Below are positions 50,926 to 60,078 of a DNA stretch of 64,000 nucleotides, one piece after another. Both the position numbers and the translations under genes were made by a program. Positions within the stretch are counted from its first letter, which is position 1. The number at the start of each line of letters is the position of its first letter. Source of the stretch: Anaerocolumna xylanovorans DSM 12503 (GTDB lineage Bacteria; Bacillota; Clostridia; Lachnospirales; Lachnospiraceae); assembly GCF_900143645.1 (NCBI RefSeq), contig NZ_FRFD01000003.1:620001-684000 (forward strand), read 5' to 3'. The notes under the pieces were generated by a model, which had not been told where the DNA came from, did no database searches, and saw only the letters and a list, made by a program, of their open reading frames with translations.

Positions 50926-52455
50926 TTATCGGTGACTTTGCCTGAATTTATCCGGTGTGGTGCCAAAGTCCTCCTGAAAGCTCTTGCAAAAATAAGAAAC
51001 ATTGGAATAGCCGACCTCCTGGCAGATGTCACTTATTTTCATATTAGTTTTAACAAGCAGTTCTTTTGCTTTCTCCATCCGGATATTTTTGATGTATTTA
51101 TTAATACCAAAGCCTGTTTCCTGGATAAACAGACTGCTAAGATATCTGGGAGTCAAATAGACCTTATCTGCCAGAATATTTAAGCTAAGCTCTTCGCCGT
51201 AATGCCCCCTGATATACTTATCTACCAGATTGATAGCATGCCTTGGAGACTGTTGTTCCTGTTCTATCCGGGCTGCTACCTTATCCAGGGTTTCCATAAT
51301 TAATAAGCGTATATCCGAAAAGTATCTGAAATGATAGATTTGCTCGGAAATCTGCCAGAAGGAAGCTTCTTCATAATGGGGGAGGTTTTGTAACAGTGTC
51401 TGCAGCAGGCTGGTAAAGAGATAGCGGACATATATATGGGAAAAGGTAGCCTGGTTTTCGTATTTTTGTATAAGCAGAGAGATATTTTGCTTTAAGCTAT
51501 AGATATCTTTAAGCTGGATATCCTTTTCAATACTCTTTAATATGATATCATCTTCTGCCGGATCAACATTGCTGTAAGAATCCGAAATCTGTGTATATAG
51601 ATATTTTCCGGGGAAGAAAAAGCGCTGTTCCAGATAGTTTTCCGTTTCCCGGAATACTTCTGCCATGTCAGCCGGTGAGGAAAAGGACTTGCTGACGGCA
51701 AGATAGCATAGCTGTTTGTATTGGTCCATAAGATATTTATGCAGTCTCTCTAAGGCATTCTTTATTTCTGTTTCTTTTAAGGCCTCTGTAAACAGTAGAA
51801 GGCTTTGCGAAGGATTCAGATTGATATAGCCTGCGGCCTGTGCAAGAACAGAGCGGATATTGATGGAAAAATCTTCTGGTGCATCTTCTGTCAGCCTTCC
51901 GCCAAAGAAATCTGCTTCATATTGTATCAGAAGCATCTGCCGGTAGGAGAAAAGGAATGAAAGGTCGATACTGGGGTAAGACTTTTTGATACTTTCCAGG
52001 GAAGTATTGTTAATGAGCTGGTACAGAATATGATTCCTCATAAAGTTCAGGCTGGCTTTTTGCATGAGCGTTTCCTGTTTTTTCTGCATGATAGACTCTA
52101 CAACTGCAAGGATGGTCTTCTGAAATTCCTCCGGATTAACCGGCTTTAGAATATAATTTACTGCCCGAAGGGACAGGGCTTCCTTTACGTATTCAAAATC
52201 ATCATAGCCGCTAAAGAATACTATCTGTATATCTGGATACAGTTCCCTTGCCTTACCTGCAAGCTCAATACCGCTTAGAAAGGGCATTTTTATATCAGTA
52301 AACAGGATGTCTGCTTCCTGTTTATTCAGGTGTTCCAGGGCTTCTTTTCCGTTGACTGCCAGGGTTACTGTAAGGGGAAAACGGTATTTTTGAAGCAGAA
52401 AGCATATGGCATCTCTTTCATCTTTCTCATCATCCGCAATTAAGATACGATACAT
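50926..52455 (-). CDS. AraC-type response regulator, YesN family
   Basis: 509 residues. Receiver domain (LIADDEKDERDAI, phospho-Asp in ILFTDIKMP at about 55, Lys in YILKPVNPEEF), a long helical middle, and a C-terminal AraC HTH pair (LSLNILADKVYLTPRYLSSLF, KISDICQEVGYSNVSYFCKSFQEDFGTTPDKFR). GGAGG precedes ATG 52455. Divergent from the solute-binding protein gene, which is the likely target. Confidence 0.92.
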   Translation of the reverse strand: MYRILIADDEKDERDAICFLLQKYRFPLTVTLAVNGKEALEHLNKQEADILFTDIKMPFLSGIELAGKARELYPDIQIVFFSGYDDFEYVKEALSLRAVNYILKPVNPEEFQKTILAVVESIMQKKQETLMQKASLNFMRNHILYQLINNTSLESIKKSYPSIDLSFLFSYRQMLLIQYEADFFGGRLTEDAPEDFSINIRSVLAQAAGYINLNPSQSLLLFTEALKETEIKNALERLHKYLMDQYKQLCYLAVSKSFSSPADMAEVFRETENYLEQRFFFPGKYLYTQISDSYSNVDPAEDDIILKSIEKDIQLKDIYSLKQNISLLIQKYENQATFSHIYVRYLFTSLLQTLLQNLPHYEEASFWQISEQIYHFRYFSDIRLLIMETLDKVAARIEQEQQSPRHAINLVDKYIRGHYGEELSLNILADKVYLTPRYLSSLFIQETGFGINKYIKNIRMEKAKELLVKTNMKISDICQEVGYSNVSYFCKSFQEDFGTTPDKFRQSHR

Positions 52456-52578
52456 GGCAACCTCCTGTTTATCTTTGTTCTGAAAAGATTATATCATTCA
52501 ACTATAAGTTGTTCAACGGATGAAAGTCTCATTCACTAAGGTTCAGGAAAAAGTGTTGTAAAACATGAAAATCTTTCG

Positions 52579-52607
52579 TTTACCCTTAAAGCCTCTGCGG
52601 TTATACT
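52579..52607 (+). promoter_or_regulatory. Promoter of the dextran/isomaltooligosaccharide operon
   Basis: TTTACC (52579-52584), 17-nt spacer, TATACT (52602-52607). The leader has a perfect palindrome TCAACGGCCGTTGA (52619-52632) and a tail GGATATCCAGGAAAGAGA (52658-52676) like the end of type B repeats. Confidence 0.6.
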
Positions 52608-52688
52608 TAAAGTAAGCTAATCAACGGCCGTTGAGGTGTGCTTTAAGTAAGATTATGGGGATATCCAGGAAAGAGAGCAGGGTAAAAA

Positions 52689-54428
52689 ATGAGAAAAGAT
52701 TATTTGTTTAAGCGAATTGCCATAACTTTATCAGCTGTTATGATACTGTCGCTGGCAGGTTGCTCGGGAAACAATGCAAAAAGTAATGCGGACAGCAGCA
52801 CTGCAAAGAATGATGGTAAGACTGCCGGAGTAACACAGGAGGCGCAGACAGCGGACGGCCCTTTTGGTGCCTACCCGGAAGAAATCACATATACGCTGGG
52901 GCGTCAGACAATACAAAATCCAAAGCTTCCTGATGGGGATACTTATGAAAACAATGCTTATACCCGCTATGTAAAGGATAGGCTTAATGCAGTTGCAGTA
53001 GATGCTTTTGAAGCAAACGGGGAGGACTATGACAGACAGGTATCTCTGGCAATAGCCTCTGAGGACTTACCGGACATTATGAAGATTGGCAGTAAAGATA
53101 TTCTGGATGAGCTGGTAGAAAATGATATGGTAGAAGACTTAACAGATGTTTATAATACCTATGCCAGTGATTATTTAAAGGAAATCTATGATTCCTATGA
53201 CGGAAGAAGCTTATCAACAGCTACCTATGACGAAAAGATAATGGCTCTTCCCGGAACCAATGTAGACAGTGCACCCAATGAAGTATGGGTAAGGCAGGAT
53301 TGGCTGGATAAGCTGGGGTTAAAGGTAGATGAAGACGGCAATGGCATGATTACCGTTGATGAATTAAAGAACATTGCAGAGACCTTTATGGAAAAGGACC
53401 CCGGCAGCAGTAAAAATCCTGTGGGCATTTCCTTAGCATATTGGTTAAGCTCCAATGATTACGGCGGTTCCACTTACTGTGCTACCGGTATTGCTAATGC
53501 GCTTGGTGCCTACCCGAAATTATGGCTTAAGAATACGGACGGAAGCGTATATTACGGTTCCAATACAGAGGAGAACAAGAAGACTCTTGGAGTATTGGCT
53601 GACTGGTTTAAGGAAGGAATCTTAGACCCTCAGTTTGGTACCAGAACCTGGGATGACATCACAGCACTTTTGACTAATGGGCAGACAGGTATTACTTTTG
53701 GCGTATGGCATATTCCTGACTGGCTGTTAAACAATGTAAGAGCGATGGATAAGAACGCAACCTTCTCTACCTATGTAATTGAAGGAGAAAACGGAAAAGC
53801 GAATGTATTCCATAACAATGCCTCAAGCGGCTATATTGTGGTTCGCAAGGGCTATAAGCATCCGGAACTTGCAGTTAAGATCTCCAATCTTTTCTATGAT
53901 GAGTTAGCCAATACAAAGACTCTTGAGAAGGATTATCCGGAAGTAGCCAAGTACCAGGCTGATGGCGTGGACGGTTCCACAAGGCCATTTAATGTTGAAA
54001 TCAATAAATATACATCCCTTTTAGATGATTACTCCGATATTAAGAAGGGGGTAGACGGTGAAATCGCGATAGAAGATGCACGTACCTTAGAATCCAGGAA
54101 TGTGATACAAAATGTTAAGAGGTATCTGGAGAATACTGCAACTGACGATGTTACGGATTGGTCCAAGTACCATTCCAGAATGAAGGGTATTGAGCTGATT
54201 GACAAATTAACCAGGGAAAACAGCTTCAACTGGGTTGAACCGGTATTCTGGGGGACAACAGAGACCATGAAGAGTAACTGGGCTAACTTGCAAAAGCTTG
54301 AAGAAGAAACCTTTATAAAGATTGTTACCGGTTCCGTTCCGTTAAATGATTTTGATAAGTATGTGAAAGATTGGAATGACCAGGGCGGATCCCAGATTAT
54401 TTCAGAAATTGAAGCAACCATAAAATAA
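52689..54428 (+). CDS. Extracellular solute-binding lipoprotein (LplA-like)
   Basis: 579 residues. Lipoprotein signal with LAGC lipobox (Cys about 25), Ser/Lys-rich linker, then a large sugar-binding fold with DLPDIM, ALPGTNVDSAPNEVWVRQDWL and a calcium-loop-like VDEDGNGMITVDEL. Captures oligosaccharides outside the cell for the two permeases downstream. The next hairpin (54443-54503) may stabilise its mRNA. No ATPase gene is in the operon, so a shared MsmK-type ATPase elsewhere is likely. Confidence 0.9.
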   Translation: MRKDYLFKRIAITLSAVMILSLAGCSGNNAKSNADSSTAKNDGKTAGVTQEAQTADGPFGAYPEEITYTLGRQTIQNPKLPDGDTYENNAYTRYVKDRLNAVAVDAFEANGEDYDRQVSLAIASEDLPDIMKIGSKDILDELVENDMVEDLTDVYNTYASDYLKEIYDSYDGRSLSTATYDEKIMALPGTNVDSAPNEVWVRQDWLDKLGLKVDEDGNGMITVDELKNIAETFMEKDPGSSKNPVGISLAYWLSSNDYGGSTYCATGIANALGAYPKLWLKNTDGSVYYGSNTEENKKTLGVLADWFKEGILDPQFGTRTWDDITALLTNGQTGITFGVWHIPDWLLNNVRAMDKNATFSTYVIEGENGKANVFHNNASSGYIVVRKGYKHPELAVKISNLFYDELANTKTLEKDYPEVAKYQADGVDGSTRPFNVEINKYTSLLDDYSDIKKGVDGEIAIEDARTLESRNVIQNVKRYLENTATDDVTDWSKYHSRMKGIELIDKLTRENSFNWVEPVFWGTTETMKSNWANLQKLEEETFIKIVTGSVPLNDFDKYVKDWNDQGGSQIISEIEATIK

Positions 54429-54442
54429 TATACAACCGGTTT

Positions 54443-54503
54443 GAGGGTGTCCCGAAAGTCAGTTTAGCTAATCGTAAGATTGGGAGGCTTTTGAGGCACC
54501 CTC
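54443..54503 (+). promoter_or_regulatory. Intercistronic hairpin between solute-binding protein and permease
   Basis: GAGGGTGTC pairs with GGCACCCTC (9 bp including one G-T). It may terminate part of the transcripts or protect the binding-protein mRNA. Confidence 0.55.
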
Positions 54504-54523
54504 TTATCAAAGGAGAGTATTTC

Positions 54524-55438
54524 ATGAATAAAAGAAATCACACCCCACGCAGGAAATTCCGCTCCAAGTTAACCTATCATATAATGATGATGCCCGGAAT
54601 GGTATTTCTTTTGATTTTTAGTTATATACCAATGGCAGGAATTATCATGGCTTTTCAAAACTACATTCCCGCTAAGGGCCTCTTACATTCGAAGTTTGTA
54701 GGTTTAAAGCATTTTAAATATATGCTCACGCTGCCGGACATTACCCAGGTGGTGGTAAATACGGTAACCATAGCGCTTGGAAAGATACTTCTTGGTACCA
54801 TTATGGCTATCGCATTTGCCATTCTGTTAAATGAAATCAGGATAAAAGTACTAAAAAAATGGATTCAGACAATTGTTTACCTGCCTCATTTCCTATCCTG
54901 GGTAGTGCTTGCGGCGGTAATTGTAAATATGTTCAATTTAGACGGCAGTGTCAATCTGATAATTACAAGTTTAGGACTGGAAAAAATCAATTTTCTGGGC
55001 AGCAATAAATGGTTTCAGCCGTTGTTAGTTACAACGGATGTATGGAAGGAATTCGGCTACAATTCCATTGTGTACCTGGCTGCCATCACTTCCATTGATC
55101 CCGGGCTTCATGAAGCAGCCGCCATTGACGGAGCCGCCTGGCGCAAAAGAATATGGCACATAACCTTACCCGGTATGCTGCCGATTATATTGTTAATGGC
55201 AGCTATGAGCCTTACCAGTATCTTAAGTGCAGGCTTTGACCAGATATATAACTTGTATACTCCGATGGTATATCAGTCCGGGGATGTACTGGATACCTAT
55301 GTATACCGTATCGGTCTGATTGGAAGACAGTACAGCTTTGCAACAGCAGTCGGATTGCTAAAGTCCTTTATCGGTATGGTGCTGATGCTAAGTGCCAATG
55401 GATTTTCCAAAAAGTTTACTGACAGAAAGATATTTTAG
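54524..55438 (+). CDS. Sugar ABC transporter permease (LplB-like)
   Basis: 304 residues, six helices, with the EAA loop EAAAIDGAAWRKRIWHITLPGMLP. First of the two permease subunits for the binding protein upstream. AAAGGAGAG precedes ATG 54524. Confidence 0.92.
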   Translation: MNKRNHTPRRKFRSKLTYHIMMMPGMVFLLIFSYIPMAGIIMAFQNYIPAKGLLHSKFVGLKHFKYMLTLPDITQVVVNTVTIALGKILLGTIMAIAFAILLNEIRIKVLKKWIQTIVYLPHFLSWVVLAAVIVNMFNLDGSVNLIITSLGLEKINFLGSNKWFQPLLVTTDVWKEFGYNSIVYLAAITSIDPGLHEAAAIDGAAWRKRIWHITLPGMLPIILLMAAMSLTSILSAGFDQIYNLYTPMVYQSGDVLDTYVYRIGLIGRQYSFATAVGLLKSFIGMVLMLSANGFSKKFTDRKIF

Positions 55439-55449
55439 GAGGCAGGATC

Positions 55450-56343
55450 ATGATAGAAAATAAATCTTTGGACTCAAGACTTCGAAATGTTATAATATAT
55501 ACCATAGTTATCCTGCTAGCTCTTATCTGTCTGCTTCCTCTTTGGAATATTGTTGCCATTTCTTTTAGCAGCAGTGCGGCAGTAACAGCGCAGCGGGTAG
55601 GACTGTTTCCGGTTCAGTTTACACTGGCAGCTTATGAAAAAATCATGGGAGACGCCCAGTTCCGGCGTTCCTTTGGTATTTCCGTTACGAGAGTGGTGCT
55701 GGCACTTGTCATCAATATTATACTGATTGTACTGATGGCTTATCCTCTGGCAAAATCAAGCAGGGAATTTAAGGGTAGGAATATCTATATGAATCTGCTG
55801 GTATTTGCCATGCTTTTTAACGGCGGGATGATACCAACCTACCTGGTAGTAAAGCAGTTAAACCTGTTAAATTCCATATGGTCTTTGATACTGCCGGGAG
55901 CAGTTCCGATATTCAGCGTAATTCTGGTTATGAATTTTTTTGTCGGAGTTCCAAAATCATTAGAAGAAGCGGCTATGATTGACGGTGCCACACCTTTTCA
56001 GATACTGTTTCGCGTATATGTACCGGTATCCAAGCCCTCTCTGGCAACGGTAGCACTGTTTAGTATTGTAGGAAGCTGGAATGACTTTTATAGCGGATTA
56101 ATTTACATTACCAAAATCAAGAACTACCCGGTAATGACCTACATACAGTCTTTAAGTGTAAATATTGAGGAGCTTTTAAAGGCAGGCATGAATTCCAGTT
56201 CCCTTGAAAGTGTAACCGAGGTTTCTAACCAGAATCTGAATGCGGCTAAAATTGTAGTAGTTGTTATTCCTTTACTGTTAATTTATCCTTTATTGCAAAG
56301 ATATCTCATTACCGGTATTGTAATGGGGTCTGTGAAGGAATAA
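55450..56343 (+). CDS. Sugar ABC transporter permease (LplC-like)
   Basis: 297 residues, six helices, EAA loop EEAAMIDGATPFQILFRVYVP. Second permease subunit of the same importer. AGGAGG precedes ATG 55450, 11 nt after the previous stop. Confidence 0.92.
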   Translation: MIENKSLDSRLRNVIIYTIVILLALICLLPLWNIVAISFSSSAAVTAQRVGLFPVQFTLAAYEKIMGDAQFRRSFGISVTRVVLALVINIILIVLMAYPLAKSSREFKGRNIYMNLLVFAMLFNGGMIPTYLVVKQLNLLNSIWSLILPGAVPIFSVILVMNFFVGVPKSLEEAAMIDGATPFQILFRVYVPVSKPSLATVALFSIVGSWNDFYSGLIYITKIKNYPVMTYIQSLSVNIEELLKAGMNSSSLESVTEVSNQNLNAAKIVVVVIPLLLIYPLLQRYLITGIVMGSVKE

Positions 56344-56387
56344 TAATGATATATGGATTGAATGAAAATAAGAAAGGAATAAAAAGC

Positions 56388-58010
56388 ATGAAGGAAAGTA
56401 AATGGTGGAAAAATGCGGTGGTTTATCAGATTTATCCGAGAAGTTTTAAGGACAGCAATCACGACGGAATCGGAGATTTACAGGGAATTATAGAAAAGTT
56501 GGATTATCTGGAGGAACTGGGGATCAATGCGATATGGCTTTCGCCGGTATGCAAATCTCCCCAGGATGATAACGGCTATGATATTTCGGATTACAGGGAT
56601 ATTGACCCTATGTTTGGAACCCTAAAGGATATGGAAGGACTGATTAAGGAGGCCGGTGACAGAAATATCCGCATTATCATGGACTTGGTATTGAATCATT
56701 CCTCTGATGAGCATCCATGGTTTTTGGAAGCAAAAAAGGGTAAGGACAATCCTTATCATGACTATTATGTGTGGAGGGACGGAGCTAAAGATCTGCCGCC
56801 CAATGATATGAGGGCATGCTTTGGCGGTTCTGCCTGGGAGTGGGTACCAGAACTTTCGCAGTACTATTTTCATCAGTTTTCCGTAAAACAGCCGGATTTG
56901 AATTGGGAAAATCCAAAATTAAGACGGGAAATTTACGATATGATTCTTTGGTGGATGGAGAAAGGGGTTGGAGGCTTCCGCCTGGATGTTATTGACCAGA
57001 TTGCCAAGGAGCCGGATTTAAAGATAACTAACAACGGACCAAGGCTTCATGAATATATCAGGGAACTTAGTAAAGAAACTTTTCAAAAGGGTGACTTGAT
57101 TACCGTAGGGGAGGCCTGGGGTGCTAACACTGAGCTTGCCAAGCTCTACAGTAACCCCGATGGCAGTGAATTCTCTATGGTATTCCAGTTTGAGCATATT
57201 AATCTGGACCAGCAGCCCGGCAAAGAAAAATGGGATCTGGCACCGTTAGATTTTCTGAAACTAAAGCAGGTATTTGCAAAATGGCAGAAGGAATTATATC
57301 AGACAGGCTGGAACAGCCTTTTCTGGAACAATCATGACCTTCCCCGCATTGTATCCAGATGGGGAAATGATAAAGAGTACAGGGCAGAGTCCGCCAAAAT
57401 GCTTGCAACCCTTCTGCACGGCCTGCAGGGTACACCCTATGTTTATCAGGGGGAAGAGCTTGGCATGACGAATGTGGAATATGACATAGAAGACTACAGG
57501 GATATTGAGACCCTTAATGTGTACCGTGAACGGCTGGAAAAAGGGTATGGGAAAGAAGAAATTATGACTTCCATTCATGCTAAGGGCAGGGACAATGCCA
57601 GAACTCCGATGCAATGGGAGAATGCTCCGAATGCAGGATTCTCTGATGCTACTCCCTGGATAAGGGCCAACGGCAATTACAAAGAAATCAATGCCGTAAG
57701 GGAACTTAAGGAGGAAGACTCGGTATTTTGCTACTATAAAAAGCTGATTCAGCTTCGAAAGGACTATGAGATATTTGCGGAAGGAAGCTTTGAGCTCTTA
57801 CTGAAAGAGGATAAGGATATCTTTGCCTATACCAGGACATTAGGGGAAGAAAAGCTTTTCATAGTATGTAACTTCCATGAAAAAGAAGTATTTTTTACGA
57901 TGCCAAAAGGATGGACGGGAGAGGAAGAAGTCCTGATAGCGAACTATGGAAAAGTATTAGAAAGTGAGAAGCTTAGACCTTACGAAGCCAGAATCTATAG
58001 AAAGAAATAG
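56388..58010 (+). CDS. GH13 alpha-glucosidase (oligo-1,6-glucosidase type)
   Basis: 540-residue cytoplasmic enzyme, cleaving alpha-1,6 (and perhaps alpha-1,4) glucosides from imported oligosaccharides. YQIYPRSFKDSNHDGIGDL and DLVLNHSSDEHPWF are GH13 markers; catalytic Asp in GGFRLDVIDQ, Glu in TVGEAWG, Asp in FWNNHDLPR. The VIDQ after the nucleophile fits the oligo-1,6-glucosidase group (GH13_31). AAAGGAA precedes ATG 56388; ATG 56346 has no site. Works with the GH66 enzyme and the importer. Confidence 0.9.
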   Translation: MKESKWWKNAVVYQIYPRSFKDSNHDGIGDLQGIIEKLDYLEELGINAIWLSPVCKSPQDDNGYDISDYRDIDPMFGTLKDMEGLIKEAGDRNIRIIMDLVLNHSSDEHPWFLEAKKGKDNPYHDYYVWRDGAKDLPPNDMRACFGGSAWEWVPELSQYYFHQFSVKQPDLNWENPKLRREIYDMILWWMEKGVGGFRLDVIDQIAKEPDLKITNNGPRLHEYIRELSKETFQKGDLITVGEAWGANTELAKLYSNPDGSEFSMVFQFEHINLDQQPGKEKWDLAPLDFLKLKQVFAKWQKELYQTGWNSLFWNNHDLPRIVSRWGNDKEYRAESAKMLATLLHGLQGTPYVYQGEELGMTNVEYDIEDYRDIETLNVYRERLEKGYGKEEIMTSIHAKGRDNARTPMQWENAPNAGFSDATPWIRANGNYKEINAVRELKEEDSVFCYYKKLIQLRKDYEIFAEGSFELLLKEDKDIFAYTRTLGEEKLFIVCNFHEKEVFFTMPKGWTGEEEVLIANYGKVLESEKLRPYEARIYRKK

Positions 58011-58078
58011 AGTGATGGAATTAACAGATATATCGTGAAGAGTCTAAGAAATAACAGGTGAAAATTCGGAGGAATAAG

Positions 58079-59992
58079 GTGACTGACAGGTATAAGCGTT
58101 ATATTGCCATTGTGTCAATAGTTTTTGTCCTCCTTTTATCAGGTACGGTAATTTTCTTCTATGTATCAGGAGAAAGGAAGGCAGCAAAGGCTATGGAAAT
58201 AGAGAATATCACCACGGACAAATCCAGGTATTATCCGGGCGATAAGGTAAAAATTACAGTTTATATTAAAAATACCAATAAAAGTGCTGTTAACAATACG
58301 GCAGTAAAGTTAAAGGCATTTCACTTAGGAGAAGAGACGGGAGAGGAGAAAAAGTTATCCATTTCCTCCCTTCCTTCGGGAGAGAAAACAATTGATCTTG
58401 TATGGCAGGCGCCTGAAAAGGACTATACCGGGTATCTTCTGGAGCTTTCTCTTTCAGGAAAATGGGGCGGTGCTGTAAGCTATGGCACGGTTGGGGTGGA
58501 TGTATCCTCTACTGTTCTCAAGTTCCCAAGGTATGGATACCTCTCTGATTTCAGTCAGGGGGCAGATACAAAATCCATGATTCAGGCTATGACAGAGTAT
58601 CATATTAATACCATTGAATATTATGATTGGCAGTACTTACACCACCAGCCTCTGGCAGACGGGATAACCGCTGAAAATCCCGGTGTATGGAAGGATTGGT
58701 CCGGAAGAGAAATCTACGGAACTGCTATAGCAGACTATATTAAATATGCACACGAAGCCAATATGATTAATATGGCTTACAATATGATTTATGCCGGAAC
58801 AGATACTTTCTTTTGGGATAAAGAAGGGAAGCCCACAATAGCAGAACAGTGGAAGTTGTATTTTGCACCTGACAGTGACAGAGGAGAGGGAGAATTCAAG
58901 TTCCATATGGGAACCTCTCCTTCCGGTAACGGCAATCTGTACTTCTTAAATCCACTGAATCCCTCCTGGCAGAAATACATATTTGCACAGGAAAATAAGA
59001 TATTTAAGGCCTTTGCCTTTGACGGCTGGCACGGTGACACGGTGGGAGACTGGGGGAAAATGGTTACCTATGACGGAAAACCGCTTGGGGTTAACGAAGC
59101 AGGAGAACCAATTTATCTTGTAAAGGATACCTATACCCGGTTCTTAAATGCTGCCAAGGAAGCCCTGGGAAATAAATATCTTTCATTTAATCCGGTGGGA
59201 GCACAGGGAATTGAAAATGCAAATAAAAGCAAGACCGATATCTTATATGCGGAATTCTGGCCATGGGATAAGGACAGAGAGGGGAATACATATGACACTT
59301 ATTATTCTCTGGCAAAAGAGGTAGAACGCTCCTTTACTGACAGCAAACCAGAGTCCTTTGACGGTAAGGGTAAATCCCTCGTGGTAAAGGCATATATCAA
59401 CTATGATAAAACCGTGGGAAATATGAATGACCCGGGTGTTATCCTGGCAGCAGCTTCCGTCTATGCAGCGGGCGGCTCCAGACTGGAGATTGGGAATGGA
59501 GACCATATGCTTCATAAGGAATATTATCCTGATGATAATATCCCAATGAGCGGGGCGTTAAAAAAGTATATGAAAGGACTTTTTGACTTCACCGTAGCTT
59601 ATGAGAATATTTTAAGAGACGGACAGATGCCGGTCGAAAATGATGTGACTGTTGAAGGCTACAACACTAGCAGGGACGGGAAATCCGATACCCTATGGAC
59701 CTATACCAAAACGGACGGAACTTATGATGTCCTGCATTTAATCAATCTGTTGGGAACGGATAATAAATGGAGGGATGAACGAGGCAAAAAAAGTGCGCCA
59801 AAGGAAATCAGTGATATCAAGGTAAGATATTATACTGAAAAAGAAGTATCTGATGCCTGCCTGGCATCACCGGACAGGGATGGGGGCAGGAGCAGTAAAC
59901 TTAGGCTGACAAAGGGCAAGGATGACAAGGGAAGTTTTGTGGAATTTAATGTGCCGGAATTAACCTATTGGGATATGATATATATGAAGTAG
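58079..59992 (+). CDS. GH66 dextranase / cycloisomaltooligosaccharide glucanotransferase
   Basis: 637 residues. One N-terminal membrane segment (YIAIVSIVFVLLLSGTVIFF) with no lipobox, so a signal anchor holds it outside. An immunoglobulin-like domain (YPGDKVKITVYIKNTNKSA) precedes the GH66 catalytic barrel: KFPRYGYLSDF, EYYDWQYLHHQPL, nucleophile Asp in AFDGWHGDT, acid Glu in YAEFWPWD. GH66 enzymes cut dextran alpha-1,6 bonds or make cyclic isomaltooligosaccharides; which one is not decided here. Start GTG 58079 since CGGAGG is 6 nt upstream; a GTG at 58058 would include this site. Confidence 0.87.
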   Translation: MTDRYKRYIAIVSIVFVLLLSGTVIFFYVSGERKAAKAMEIENITTDKSRYYPGDKVKITVYIKNTNKSAVNNTAVKLKAFHLGEETGEEKKLSISSLPSGEKTIDLVWQAPEKDYTGYLLELSLSGKWGGAVSYGTVGVDVSSTVLKFPRYGYLSDFSQGADTKSMIQAMTEYHINTIEYYDWQYLHHQPLADGITAENPGVWKDWSGREIYGTAIADYIKYAHEANMINMAYNMIYAGTDTFFWDKEGKPTIAEQWKLYFAPDSDRGEGEFKFHMGTSPSGNGNLYFLNPLNPSWQKYIFAQENKIFKAFAFDGWHGDTVGDWGKMVTYDGKPLGVNEAGEPIYLVKDTYTRFLNAAKEALGNKYLSFNPVGAQGIENANKSKTDILYAEFWPWDKDREGNTYDTYYSLAKEVERSFTDSKPESFDGKGKSLVVKAYINYDKTVGNMNDPGVILAAASVYAAGGSRLEIGNGDHMLHKEYYPDDNIPMSGALKKYMKGLFDFTVAYENILRDGQMPVENDVTVEGYNTSRDGKSDTLWTYTKTDGTYDVLHLINLLGTDNKWRDERGKKSAPKEISDIKVRYYTEKEVSDACLASPDRDGGRSSKLRLTKGKDDKGSFVEFNVPELTYWDMIYMK

Positions 59993-60012
59993 TATAATAG
60001 CCGGAATATGAT

Positions 60013-60073
60013 AAATTCCCGTGGATATTTAAGCTAATGAAAGACAGGCTGCAATATCCGCGGGAATTTTTTT
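60013..60073. terminator. Terminator after the dextran operon
   Basis: AAATTCCCGTGGATAT pairs with ATATCCGCGGGAATTT (one mismatch) followed by a T-tract; between convergent genes. Confidence 0.8.
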
Positions 60074-60078
60074 AATAC

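Noticed and set aside
52658..52676. A type B element before the solute-binding protein gene
   Set aside because: Only GATATCCAGGAAAGAG is shared; the second hairpin is missing. At best a remnant, so listed only as a note in the promoter entry.
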